Origin: Lachnospiraceae bacterium
GTDB lineage: Bacteria > Bacteroidota > Bacteroidia > Bacteroidales > Muribaculaceae
Length of the DNA stretch: 64,000 bases
NCBI GenBank assembly: GCA_023663655.1
Contig: JAMPGZ010000002.1
Span: 1 to 64,000 of the forward strand
Direction: 5' to 3'
The notes beneath the pieces were generated by a model that did no database searches, was not told where the DNA came from, and was given only the letters and a program-made list of their open reading frames with translations. Position numbers and translations under genes: made by a program. Positions 34,590 through 43,764 of the stretch are shown here, piece after piece (position 1 is the stretch's first letter; each line of letters starts with the position of its first letter).

Positions 34590-37500
34590 CGACCACGCGC
34601 TTTTCGAGAGGATACCACAGATAGCCTCGCACACGCTCGTCGGGGAACGCCTTGGAGAGATAAGCCATATAACGCTTCACCTGCGTCAGATATTTCTTAG
34701 GTTCCTCCTCGCCAAATTTAAAATCCACCACGTCGATAGTGCCCTCTGCAGTCCACACTACCCGGTCGGGGCGATACCGTTTGGATCCCGATTTTCCCAA
34801 GACTATCACCGAACGCTCATTCAACACTCTAACCACATCATTGAACCAGGGAGCAACCCGGACATCCTCCATAGCTCCACGCAAGAAATCCTCACAACGC
34901 CCGGCATCCTCCTCCGGAATGTTACCGTTGACCACGGCACGACGCACAGCGCCATGAAGATCCGAAGCCGTGCGAATGCGGCTCATCAATCCGTGAAGCA
35001 CAATACCACGTTGACGCGGACGCGACATATCGGCGATGTCCTCGATGCAGCTCATATCCCATATATGATTATTATCATACGTGTAATAATCGGGAACCGC
35101 AACCATGTTGGACGGCTCAACTTTTTTCTCCGGAGAGGTAGGTTGACCATAGCATATCCCACCTTCAGGCACTCTCATCTCCTTCAGAGAGGCAACCGCG
35201 TCGGAAGAGGGGGTCAACCCCACATTTCGCAGGGGATCGGCACACTCAAATGCATCCTCAAGCAACGCCGAAATGCTAACTGACTTGCTATTCTTGGCCG
35301 GCAATTTATAGCCTATCACAAGTTCCCTCACCGCACGGGTAAACGCCACATAGGCACGGTTCATAGTGTCAATCCACTCCTTGCGGCTATTCTCCTCATA
35401 CTGAATGGATAACGCTGTAGATGAAAGCTCACGCGATATATTCAACGGCATCAACGGCGGAATATCCTTTTTGTCAAACCACTCATTATCAAACGGATTC
35501 CACGTCAGCCGACCGCTCTTCTCACGAAAATCAAACCATATCAAACCCTTGCCCGAATTAAGACTCCAATCTACAAACGGAATATGGACACACTGGAACT
35601 CCAGACCCTTTGATTTATGTATAGTCATGACTCTCAGGGCATTGACCTCGGTAGGCGTGTCGAGCGTAGCATGACATCCCGCATCATCCCACCACTGCAT
35701 GAATGAACGCAGATCGGCTCCGGGACGCTCACAGAAATCGATGATCTTATCTTGAAATGCGCTGATATACACGTTCTCTGACTCAAAAAGACCTGCCGAC
35801 ACGCAACGTGCCGCTATACGCTCGACAAGCGAAGGCAAGCTGATACACTCCATGTCGACCGCCTCCACCATCAACTGTGTCATCTCGCTATTGTCGGTGA
35901 ACGATGCCGCAATAGCATCAGCACGCTCCATACCCATAGCGCAATAATACCTGAAACGCTTCTCAAACTCCTCGGCAGTAAGTCGTTCAGCCACTCGCTC
36001 TGATGGAGCCAAGCTGCGGTAAGAGTCTATGAACCTCATCACGGCAACAATGAGCTGCACGGAATACGCCCTGCCTATCACAAGCGAGTCCTCCGACATC
36101 ACCTGCAATGAAGCAAGATCGGGATCACTGATTTTACGTTGCAACAGATAGTCCACCACACGCGACCCCTCATTGCGGGTAGCAGTCAGCACCGTTATAT
36201 CGCCCTGCCTGTAACCGGCGGCAAGCTGCCTCTTAATCCCCTCAGCCATACGGTCAAGTGTCTCCTCCTCATCGTCATAAGGAGTAGCCACGACATATCC
36301 CGGAAGATCCTTCTTCGCCACCTCCTGAACCACATTGGCATAGATGTCGTCAAGATTCACTGCCGATGTAATCAGCTTAAAGACAGTATTGTTAAATCTC
36401 ACCACCTCGGCAGCACTTCGCCAATTGGTGTTCTCGGAAGGGATGTTTCCGTGAAACTCTATGCGTTCGGCAAATTCCTCCGGCACACGTTTCATCAACA
36501 GGTCAGGATCAGAATTTCGGAACCGGTATATGGACTGCTTCTCATCGCCGATGATAAGATTGTCATTTCCAATGGAAAGGCTCTCTCTCACCAACGCGCT
36601 GAGATTCTCCCACTGAAGCCTCGACGTGTCCTGAAACTCATCAATCAGGAAGTGAGACAGTCTCACTCCCAAACGCTCATATATGAACGGCGCCTCCTCC
36701 TCACTGATTATGCGACGCAGTATGTCGGAGGTGTCACGTAGCAGAATGGCATTGTTCTCATTCTGCAATTCATTCACCTGACGGTTGACCGCACCTATAA
36801 GTCCAAGCTTGTAAATCTCGCTTTCAAGCCGGCTGTAGAGAGTGATGTCGCCGAAAAACTTCACCGCCTCAGCAAGCAGTTCATCGACAATCATATCAAC
36901 CTCCATCGACGGCAAGTATTTCTTTTTAAAGCGCTTGTCGGGATTATGCACACATGTATAGGCATAATCGGTAATCTTCAGCACACCTTGCGTCCAGCGT
37001 TCCAGATTGTTCTTCAGATGCGCCACCATCGCCTCAATCGCCCCATGGGACTGAAGGATGGCATATTTCTCTTTCGCATAGTCGACAAACGCCTTTCCAC
37101 GATTCCTGCGAGCCGCAGCCAGCGACGCCGAGAAATTTATGATACGCTCATAATCGGCAAGATAATCATCAATATCCGCCGCATTAAGGCGGTATTCTTC
37201 CGAAAATGCATTCTGCATAAACTTGACTATCTCGGAATTAAGCGAAGAGCCACGATTAAATATATTGAATGTCTTTCCCTCCTCTATGCGTAGCTTCATG
37301 TAACGAGTGAGCCAGCTCACCAGAGCTTTCTTCTCAGGATTCTGCCTAAGTTCGGCACGAGAAAGGCGATTAAGCATCGAAAGCAATTCATTCACGCCTA
37401 TCGACACGGCATTCTTATCATCAAGCTCCACCTCATAATTGCCGGTCAACTCGGCTTCACGGGCAAAAGTGCGAAGCACTATCTGGAAAAAGGAGTCGAT

Positions 37501-37854
37501 AGTGCTTACATTGAAGTTTGTGAAGTCGGCAAGAAGCGATGTCAGCGCCATGCGCGAACAATGGCACAGCTTATCCTCATCGCAGTCAAATTCACGGCAC
37601 AACCGCTCGCTGTAATCACTTTTCTTCCCTGTTATTCCGGCAAGCGCCGCGAGCTGCGCCACAATGCGCCGCTTCATCTCGTCGGTAGCCTTATTGGTGA
37701 ATGTTATCGCAAGAATTGACCGATGGCGATTATGTGAGGCAGACAGAACATATCTTCCCGAAGAAGACTTTTCTCCAAGAAGCAACTTAATATAGTTGTA
37801 GGTCAATGTAAAAGTCTTTCCCGAGCCTGCCGACGCCTTATGAATCTGAAGCAT
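34576..37854 (-). CDS. UvrD-family helicase with C-terminal nuclease (AddA/RecB-like)
   Basis: A 1092-aa protein. It has Walker A ASAGSGKTFTLTYN (residues 7-20), ITFTNKATDEMKRRI, HFLIDEFQDTSRLQW (Walker B), IGDEKQSIYRFRNSDP, VMTIHKSKGLEFQCVHIP and YVAFTRAVREL, the superfamily 1 motifs in order. The C terminus has a RecB-type nuclease core: YRPDRVVW, then VVDFKFGEE, then QVKRYM. It should act with an AddB-like partner in double-strand break processing, but no addB is in this window. It is separated by 7 bp from the upstream SUI1 gene. Confidence 0.9.
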   Translation of the reverse strand: MLQIHKASAGSGKTFTLTYNYIKLLLGEKSSSGRYVLSASHNRHRSILAITFTNKATDEMKRRIVAQLAALAGITGKKSDYSERLCREFDCDEDKLCHCSRMALTSLLADFTNFNVSTIDSFFQIVLRTFAREAELTGNYEVELDDKNAVSIGVNELLSMLNRLSRAELRQNPEKKALVSWLTRYMKLRIEEGKTFNIFNRGSSLNSEIVKFMQNAFSEEYRLNAADIDDYLADYERIINFSASLAAARRNRGKAFVDYAKEKYAILQSHGAIEAMVAHLKNNLERWTQGVLKITDYAYTCVHNPDKRFKKKYLPSMEVDMIVDELLAEAVKFFGDITLYSRLESEIYKLGLIGAVNRQVNELQNENNAILLRDTSDILRRIISEEEAPFIYERLGVRLSHFLIDEFQDTSRLQWENLSALVRESLSIGNDNLIIGDEKQSIYRFRNSDPDLLMKRVPEEFAERIEFHGNIPSENTNWRSAAEVVRFNNTVFKLITSAVNLDDIYANVVQEVAKKDLPGYVVATPYDDEEETLDRMAEGIKRQLAAGYRQGDITVLTATRNEGSRVVDYLLQRKISDPDLASLQVMSEDSLVIGRAYSVQLIVAVMRFIDSYRSLAPSERVAERLTAEEFEKRFRYYCAMGMERADAIAASFTDNSEMTQLMVEAVDMECISLPSLVERIAARCVSAGLFESENVYISAFQDKIIDFCERPGADLRSFMQWWDDAGCHATLDTPTEVNALRVMTIHKSKGLEFQCVHIPFVDWSLNSGKGLIWFDFREKSGRLTWNPFDNEWFDKKDIPPLMPLNISRELSSTALSIQYEENSRKEWIDTMNRAYVAFTRAVRELVIGYKLPAKNSKSVSISALLEDAFECADPLRNVGLTPSSDAVASLKEMRVPEGGICYGQPTSPEKKVEPSNMVAVPDYYTYDNNHIWDMSCIEDIADMSRPRQRGIVLHGLMSRIRTASDLHGAVRRAVVNGNIPEEDAGRCEDFLRGAMEDVRVAPWFNDVVRVLNERSVIVLGKSGSKRYRPDRVVWTAEGTIDVVDFKFGEEEPKKYLTQVKRYMAYLSKAFPDERVRGYLWYPLEKRVVEVEN

Positions 37855-37861
37855 TGCGAGA

Positions 37862-38206
37862 TCAGATTATGCGAGCCTTGTAACCAAGTGATTTAAGGAT
37901 ATCAACCACCTCCTTGCGGCGGTCTCCTTGAATAAGTATCTCACCGCCACGAGCCGATCCTCCGGTAGCAAGTTTGCGTTTAAGAGTCGAGGCAAGATCC
38001 AACAGATCATCATCCGATCCCTGGAAACCGCATATAATTGTAGCTTGCTTTCCGGCACGACCCTTTTTCTCCAGCACGACATCCATGCGGAAATTCTTGT
38101 CAACGGCGCTTTCAGCGGGCTGCTCAACGGGGGCTTCCCCTTCAGGCAAGTCGGGATTATTCTTCAGAAAGGCTTCCATTGCAGCCTGAAAATCATTGGT
38201 TTTCAT
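37862..38206 (-). CDS. SUI1/eIF1-like translation factor (YciH family)
   Basis: A 114-aa protein whose C-terminal two thirds form the SUI1 fold: RMDVVLEKKGRAGKQATIICGF, DDLLDLASTLKRKLATGGSARGGEILIQGD, VVDILKSLGYKARII. Bacterial members are thought to monitor start-codon selection or ribosome assembly. It lies between the lipoprotein gene (16 bp) and the AddA-like gene (7 bp). Confidence 0.93.
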   Translation of the reverse strand: MKTNDFQAAMEAFLKNNPDLPEGEAPVEQPAESAVDKNFRMDVVLEKKGRAGKQATIICGFQGSDDDLLDLASTLKRKLATGGSARGGEILIQGDRRKEVVDILKSLGYKARII

Positions 38207-38222
38207 AGAGACTCAAAACGTG

Positions 38223-38690
38223 TTATGGCATTATTCCGCTACTGTCGGCTTCATTTACATATCTCATTTCATCTTCATCAAGATCTCTGATCTCATCAGA
38301 CTGTAGCGATTGAGTCACAATTGATGACATTACCGCCCAATGAGCCATATCGTCGACCGCGATACTGTCATAGCAAGCTGCCGCCTGCGCGGAGTCAGCC
38401 TCATAAGCCTCACGGTAGCATCTCACTGCGTTCTCTATATTCGTGTCATAGTCATTCCAGTCGGCTATCTTCATATACAGCAATGAAAGATCGCACAATG
38501 ACTGTACCCTGCCGGAAGTGGTATCATTCTTCGTGGCAGTGTAAAGCTGGTCACACACACGCTTGGCGTAAGCATAGTCCTTGTTTTCAATAGCCTGAGC
38601 GGCATATTGCTTGGCATCTTCAACAGTACCGGAACTCATGCATGACACAACCAGCATTGACAGAAATATGAATAGATAACAGTGTTTCAT
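38223..38690 (-). CDS. Hypothetical lipoprotein
   Basis: About 155 aa from ATG 38690 (MKHCYLFIFL); an upstream ATG adds four residues. Signal peptide with lipobox LVVSC. The mature part is helical with repeated Ala/Tyr/Asp patterns (AKQYAAQAIENKDYAYAKRVCDQLY; AVRCYREAYEADSAQ) that suggest TPR-like helices. No family recognised. It probably forms a transcript with the SUI1 gene downstream. Confidence 0.75.
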   Translation of the reverse strand: MKHCYLFIFLSMLVVSCMSSGTVEDAKQYAAQAIENKDYAYAKRVCDQLYTATKNDTTSGRVQSLCDLSLLYMKIADWNDYDTNIENAVRCYREAYEADSAQAAACYDSIAVDDMAHWAVMSSIVTQSLQSDEIRDLDEDEMRYVNEADSSGIMP

Positions 38691-38734
38691 AATCAGATTC
38701 AACTATTTGTAAAAACAAATATATGAAAAACTTT

Positions 38735-39826
38735 TCAATGAGCCAAAACCGATTTATAGACATCGACGGTTTGGCGGGCTATATTATCCCAATTATAAGA
38801 GGCAAGATCATACTCGCGGCGATGTATAGCGGCAATTTTGCGGTCAAGAGCTTTTTTAAGAGAATCAACATCGCCGGTATTGAAAAAATCGGAACTCTCA
38901 AGCTCAGGCAACCTGTTGGCGGGAATGTCGCTCACGAGCACATCAAGGTCATAGCTCATAGCTTCAAGCAAGGCTATAGGCAACCCTTCATGATAAGAAG
39001 GGAGCACAAAAAGAGCTGCGTTGGAAAGAACTTGGTTCAACTCTTCGCCTTTTATAAAACCGGTAAGAATTACTCCCGCATCGGCTGCCATACGTTTAAG
39101 TTCGGTGGAATATGGATCGGGGTGATCGGCATCACCTGCTATCACAAGCTGTATGTCGCCGCAATCAAGCCGTGAGTATGCCTCAATCAGGTCGTGAAAA
39201 CCTTTTTCCTTCACAAAACGTCCCAAGGCAAGAATGTATCGTCCCGGAACTATCCCTTTCTTTTCAAGAAAATCGACAGAAACCGACTTTACCGGCTTAT
39301 TGACTCCATTGTAAATAAGGTCTACATCCTCACGACCATAGTTGCTTTTAAGAATTCCGGCAATCACACTTGATATCACAATCACCTTATTGCTCCACTT
39401 TGTGCCCCACCGCTCACCGGTACGCAGCATATTCTTTGCAAGCTTACCCCACTTCTGGCGATCATAATCGGGACCGTGGTTGGTCATAACCACTTTCAAG
39501 CCGAGAATACGGGCAAAAGGCACCATTAACGATGGTCCCACGGCATGAATGTGCAGAATGTCGGGATTCATCCTGCGAGCCTTTATCACAGCAAGAGCCG
39601 TGTGTAGAATCGCTTCCAAGCTCTTTTTCCGAGGCGCATATACATCGGCGAGCTTCACACCCTTGTACTCAGAAACGCGATTGGAATCATTTACATAGCA
39701 TGAACGTCTTATCACAGTGACATTATGTCCCATCGCGGCAATCCTCGGATAAAGGTTTTCGCAATGAGTCTCGACTCCACCCTGAATATCGGGAATCCCC
39801 CTTGTTCCTGTAACAACGATTTTCAT
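38735..39826 (-). CDS. GT4-family glycosyltransferase
   Basis: A 363-aa GT-B enzyme. Its N-terminal start MKIVVTGTRGIPDIQGGVETHCENLYPRIA is typical of rhamnosyl- or galactosyltransferase-like GT4 proteins. The donor-site region has ILALGRFVKEKGFHDLIEAYSRL and LPSYHEGLPIALLEAMSYDLDVLVSD (the E-x7-E motif). It is third in an operon with the radical SAM/SPASM protein and another GT4, pointing to a cell-surface glycan. Sugar unknown. Confidence 0.9.
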   Translation of the reverse strand: MKIVVTGTRGIPDIQGGVETHCENLYPRIAAMGHNVTVIRRSCYVNDSNRVSEYKGVKLADVYAPRKKSLEAILHTALAVIKARRMNPDILHIHAVGPSLMVPFARILGLKVVMTNHGPDYDRQKWGKLAKNMLRTGERWGTKWSNKVIVISSVIAGILKSNYGREDVDLIYNGVNKPVKSVSVDFLEKKGIVPGRYILALGRFVKEKGFHDLIEAYSRLDCGDIQLVIAGDADHPDPYSTELKRMAADAGVILTGFIKGEELNQVLSNAALFVLPSYHEGLPIALLEAMSYDLDVLVSDIPANRLPELESSDFFNTGDVDSLKKALDRKIAAIHRREYDLASYNWDNIARQTVDVYKSVLAH

Positions 39827-39844
39827 GATACCTATGTATTTTTA

Positions 39845-40894
39845 TCAGATACCGCGACCCTGCGCAGGATCCTGTCCTACGTCATACCACGTCTTGTCAA
39901 GACACGGCTTAAGTCCACGCATCACTCTCAATTTATTAGTAAGCGCCCATTTTGCCGGATGCTGTATATATTTTTTCATCACTGGCGCGGCAGTACCCAC
40001 CATCCAGCAGTTTTTAGGACACTTTCTAACCTTTTCCCTCACCTTCTCAGCCTGAGGGCTATTCCAGATGGCTATAAAATCGGCATCGTGAATGTTGCCC
40101 ATCGACTCCTTCCAGCATTTCTCCTCCAGACCGTTGCAAGGATAGACCTCGCCCCACGGATCAATGAAAAAGTTAGCCATTCCAGCTTCACATGGCAACA
40201 TTCTGCGTCCACCTTCGATATAGTTAATAAGCCCCATATTGAAAAACGCTCTGAACCATGATTTAGGATGATTCTCTTTAAGCTGCCATTCAATAAGCTG
40301 CTCAAAGTTGCCGATAACCTCATCCTTATTGGTGATTACGTTGTCATCCTTATGGAAATAATATGAATTGTGGAACGCCGCCGTGGCAAACTCCAGCCCT
40401 AACTCTTTGGACAGCTGATACAATGCGAGCATATCCGATGAATTATTATTGGAAACGGTGCAGCCAAATCCGATATCCTTCACTCCCATTGATTTCAATT
40501 TGAGCAAAGTGCGCAGACCCTTGTCAAAGCCACCTTTACGTCCTCTCAACTCATCATTTTTCCCACTGAGACCTTCTATGGATATACGGATTCCGATATT
40601 AGGAAACCGCTCAGCGAGCTTTATCACCCTGTCCTCAAACCACCCTGATGTTGAGATAACAATGCGAGGAGCATGACGATAGCATTCCTCGACAATCTCA
40701 GGAAGATCCTCACGAACGAACGGCTCGCCGCCGGTCAAGTTTATAAATTTAAGCCGTGGAAGCGATTTAAGGTCTTCTGCCGTAATTTCCTCCTTCTTAT
40801 CCGTAGGATATTGCCAGATGTTGCACATACGACATTGCATGGGGCAACGATAGGTCAATATGATAGAAGCATCGGTAGGTTGCTGAACTTTCAT
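39845..40894 (-). CDS. Radical SAM / SPASM-domain protein
   Basis: A 349-aa protein with the SAM-cluster motif CPMQCRMC (residues 18-25), the GGEPF segment (NLTGGEPFVREDL), and a C-terminal region with Cys residues (MLPCEAGMANFFIDPWGEVYPCNG, KCWKESMG, KCPKNCW) that match a SPASM auxiliary cluster. SPASM enzymes modify peptides or sugars. Here it is embedded between two GT4 genes, so modification of a glycan or glycan-linked substrate is inferred. No precursor peptide gene was seen next to it. Confidence 0.88.
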   Translation of the reverse strand: MKVQQPTDASIILTYRCPMQCRMCNIWQYPTDKKEEITAEDLKSLPRLKFINLTGGEPFVREDLPEIVEECYRHAPRIVISTSGWFEDRVIKLAERFPNIGIRISIEGLSGKNDELRGRKGGFDKGLRTLLKLKSMGVKDIGFGCTVSNNNSSDMLALYQLSKELGLEFATAAFHNSYYFHKDDNVITNKDEVIGNFEQLIEWQLKENHPKSWFRAFFNMGLINYIEGGRRMLPCEAGMANFFIDPWGEVYPCNGLEEKCWKESMGNIHDADFIAIWNSPQAEKVREKVRKCPKNCWMVGTAAPVMKKYIQHPAKWALTNKLRVMRGLKPCLDKTWYDVGQDPAQGRGI

Positions 40895-40930
40895 ATCATT
40901 AATAAATCGTGGTTCTAATTATAACGTAAC

Positions 40931-42121
40931 TTAACCGTTGTATATTTTATCCAAACCAAGATAATGTTGCTCGGGAGAGAATCGGGTTAAAGCATTTTGC
41001 TGTATCTCAACATAGTCCCACTGATGTTTCCATGCCTCTTCAATAGCAAATTGCAAACTTTTTCCATCTCCGGATGTAAATATAATTCCATTCTTTCTAT
41101 TGGCAAGCTCGGGAATGCCGCCGATGTCAGCACCGATGAACGGGGTGCCTCCACACAGCGATTCGATCACGCTGAACGGATTATTCTCGTACCATTCCGA
41201 CGGAACCACAGAGAAACGGGCATTGGCAAACAGCTCCTGAACCTCTTCAAGGCTGCAATGCCCCAAAAATTTGATATTAGCACATGATGAAAATTCTTTT
41301 TTCAATTCATTTTCAAGCGGACCGGTGCCGGCAACACGAAGTTCGTAAGGGAGTTTAGATGCCACTTTAAGCAGAGTCCTTATCCCCTTCTCTACCGACA
41401 GGCGACCTACATAGCAGTAGTAGTCCTGACGCTCCACATTCACTTTGCGAGACGAATAGTGTGCAATCATCTCGGGAGAGATGAAATTGTAGAGTTGATA
41501 TAGTTTGGCGGGAGTAAACCCACCCTCTTCCATTTTCAACGACATAAAGCGGCTCGGGCAAATAAACACATCAGTCCAAGCCGATAACTTTTCCTTGCTC
41601 CATGCTTTAGCTTCGGCATAGGCAAGCACACTCGCGGCAAGAGAGCCTTTCATACACCGCTTTTTGATGACTGCGGCAGGATTGTCGAAACACTCCTCAC
41701 ACACATTCCCATTATAAAGACAAGAATAGGACGGACACACAAGTTTATAGTCATGCAGCGTCCACACCACCCTCGCCCCGAATTCCGATGCCATACGAGC
41801 CAACACCGGCGACAGATAGGAGTGGATATTGTTAAGATGCACCACGTCGGGACGGAAACTGCCGAGCATACGCCCGAAAGATTCTTTTATGTCGCCATAG
41901 CCGAAAATACGTGAGGCTCCCTTAATCTTATCCTTTCCAAAGTCAACTTCCTCAGGAAAATAACCGGACCATTCCGAAGGAATATTGTCGGGATAGTCCA
42001 TGGCGTAAACAGCAACATCGTGACCGCGACTTTTGAGCAGAGACTCAAGATTGAGCACATACACACAGTCGCCGCCACGACGGTAATAAAATTTATTTAC
42101 AATTAAAATTCTTTTCTTCAC
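40931..42121 (-). CDS. GT4-family glycosyltransferase, GTG start
   Basis: A 396-aa GT-B enzyme: N terminus ILIVNKFYYRRGGDCVYVLNLESLLKSRGH, acceptor-side segment VVHLNNIHSYLSPVLARM, a Cys cluster CPSYSCLYNGNVCEECF, and donor site YVGRLSVEKGIRTLLKVA and SVVPSEWYENNPFSVIESLCGGTPFIGAD. The GTG at 42121 lies 5 nt after a -7 element, predicting a leaderless message. First gene of the GT4/radical SAM/GT4 operon. Confidence 0.88.
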   Translation of the reverse strand: MKKRILIVNKFYYRRGGDCVYVLNLESLLKSRGHDVAVYAMDYPDNIPSEWSGYFPEEVDFGKDKIKGASRIFGYGDIKESFGRMLGSFRPDVVHLNNIHSYLSPVLARMASEFGARVVWTLHDYKLVCPSYSCLYNGNVCEECFDNPAAVIKKRCMKGSLAASVLAYAEAKAWSKEKLSAWTDVFICPSRFMSLKMEEGGFTPAKLYQLYNFISPEMIAHYSSRKVNVERQDYYCYVGRLSVEKGIRTLLKVASKLPYELRVAGTGPLENELKKEFSSCANIKFLGHCSLEEVQELFANARFSVVPSEWYENNPFSVIESLCGGTPFIGADIGGIPELANRKNGIIFTSGDGKSLQFAIEEAWKHQWDYVEIQQNALTRFSPEQHYLGLDKIYNG

Positions 42122-42126
42122 AAATG

Positions 42127-42134
42127 CAAATATA
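42127..42134 (-). promoter_or_regulatory. -7 element (TATATTTG) of the GT4 operon
   Basis: A perfect TAnnTTTG lies in the 25-bp gap between the DJ-1/PfpI gene and the GT4 gene. A TTG lies 17 bp upstream, shorter than usual. Confidence 0.6.
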
Positions 42135-42146
42135 GTGATTTTTCAC

Positions 42147-42701
42147 TTATACAAGCATACCCGAAGCCACAGAAGAAGCAACATCAGGACCAAGAGTGTT
42201 GGCTACAATAGCGAAAGCAAACAGCAGCGCCGACGACGGACCATTGGCGGTGATGAGGTTTCCGCTCTCCACCACACGCATATCCATATACTGACCGCCT
42301 GCGTTCACCAAGTCATCCTTAAATGTGGGATAACACGTGACTTCCTGTCCTCTGACTATTCCGAGCGGAGCCAGAACCACTGCCGGAGCGGCACAGATAG
42401 CTGCGATTTTACCCTGCTTGTTCCACTGCATAGTAAGCATATCATTGAGTTTGCCACATGACGCAAGATTGGTTGACCCGGGCATACCTCCGGGAATTAT
42501 CAGCCATTCCGCATCATCAGCATCAATATCAGAAATAGTTTTATCGGCAACCACCATGATGCCGTTGGCACCTTTAACCTGCTTATCAGTTGTAATAGAA
42601 ACTGTATATACTGTCATTCCGGCACGACGCATCACATCAACGGTGGAAAGCGCTTCGATCTCCTCAAATCCTTCGGCAAGGAACAAATAAGATGTTTTCA
42701 T
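42147..42701 (-). CDS. DJ-1/PfpI family protein
   Basis: A 184-aa DJ-1 superfamily protein: SYLFLAEGFEEIEALSTVDVMRRAG (with the conserved Glu), IIPGGMPGSTNL, and the nucleophile elbow AAICAAPAVVLAPLG with Cys near 104. It ends with ITANGPSSALLFAFAIVANTL. This is the YajL/ThiJ subgroup, linked to protein or glyoxal stress repair; the exact activity is debated. Normal length. Confidence 0.9.
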   Translation of the reverse strand: MKTSYLFLAEGFEEIEALSTVDVMRRAGMTVYTVSITTDKQVKGANGIMVVADKTISDIDADDAEWLIIPGGMPGSTNLASCGKLNDMLTMQWNKQGKIAAICAAPAVVLAPLGIVRGQEVTCYPTFKDDLVNAGGQYMDMRVVESGNLITANGPSSALLFAFAIVANTLGPDVASSVASGMLV

Positions 42702-42802
42702 AATTCAATTATATTTGGTTAGCATTATCTTATATACACCCAAATTTAGCCTTTTGTTACGACAAAAACCAAACTATATGTGCAAATTTTTTTAATTTTC
42801 CT

Positions 42803-42832
42803 TTGCATATTTGAAAATAAGCACTACATTTG
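42803..42832 (+). promoter_or_regulatory. Promoter of the TraB/GumN-ABC operon
   Basis: TTG (42803-42805), a 19-bp spacer and TACATTTG (42825-42832) match the Bacteroidota consensus. The ATG follows at 42875, leaving a leader of about 35 nt. Confidence 0.75.
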
Positions 42833-42874
42833 CACCATCATAGTAATGCACATCACTACATCACTTAATAAATT

Positions 42875-43753
42875 ATGAAAAAAGTATTATTATCAGCACT
42901 CGTGCTTCTGACAGGACTGTCGGCATCGGCACAACTATTATGGAAAGTTTCAGGCAATGGCTCAAAAGGTGATTCATTCATTTTCGCCACCCACCACATC
43001 GCTCCCACCTCGGTACTTGACAGCATAACAGGATTGAATGACGCAATAAAAAGTGTGGATGCTGTTTATGGAGAAATAGACATGGCAGAGATGACCTCAC
43101 CCTCAGCCGAGCAGGTGATCATGACCTTCGGCATGGCTCCAGCAGACAGCACACTCACCAAGGTTCTCAATAAATCACAGATTGACTCAATTGACGCCAT
43201 TCTCGCCAAATATACACAGGGCATGGTGAAAACAGCACAGATGGATGTGCTCAAACCTGCGATGGTCAATACCCAGATCGCGATGTTTCAGGCAATGGTT
43301 GACTTTCCGGAATTCAACGGCAAAGAACAGCTTGACATGACCGTACAGCAGAGAGGTCGACAGGCAGGGAAAACAGTAAAAGGATTTGAGACGATGGATG
43401 AGCAACTCGGAATGCTCATGTGCGACCCTATATCCCAGCAAGTGGAGGATCTTATGCACACCGTGCGCACCGACTCAAAAGCCTCGGAGCAATCCCACGC
43501 CCTCGCAAAAGCATATCGCACAGGTAATCTGGACGATATCAAGGCAATCATGTTTGATGCCGAATTAGGGATGAGCGAAGACGCCGCAGAGAGACTATTG
43601 TATCGCCGCAATGATAACTGGACCGCTAAACTCAAGGAAATATTGCCAAAAGAAACTGTCTTTGTGGCTGTAGGAGCAGGACACCTGATAGGAGACCGCG
43701 GACTTCTTAATCAATTGAAAAACATGAGCTACACAGTTGAACCGGTCAAATAA
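42875..43753 (+). CDS. TraB/GumN family protein
   Basis: A 292-aa secreted protein with a clear signal peptide (cleavage after SASA, residue 19). Family features are LLWKVSGNGSKGDSFIFATHHI near the start, the paired Gly/His/Glu pattern (DAVYGEIDMAEM), and the end VFVAVGAGHLIGDRGLLNQLKNMSYTVEPV. TraB/GumN proteins are predicted periplasmic metalloproteases related to Tiki. It lies 11 bp before an ABC ATPase gene. Confidence 0.88.
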   Translation: MKKVLLSALVLLTGLSASAQLLWKVSGNGSKGDSFIFATHHIAPTSVLDSITGLNDAIKSVDAVYGEIDMAEMTSPSAEQVIMTFGMAPADSTLTKVLNKSQIDSIDAILAKYTQGMVKTAQMDVLKPAMVNTQIAMFQAMVDFPEFNGKEQLDMTVQQRGRQAGKTVKGFETMDEQLGMLMCDPISQQVEDLMHTVRTDSKASEQSHALAKAYRTGNLDDIKAIMFDAELGMSEDAAERLLYRRNDNWTAKLKEILPKETVFVAVGAGHLIGDRGLLNQLKNMSYTVEPVK

Positions 43754-43764
43754 CCGCATAACCA

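Noticed and set aside
36139..36741. Plus-strand open frame of 200 codons
   Set aside because: Shadow of the AddA-like helicase gene.
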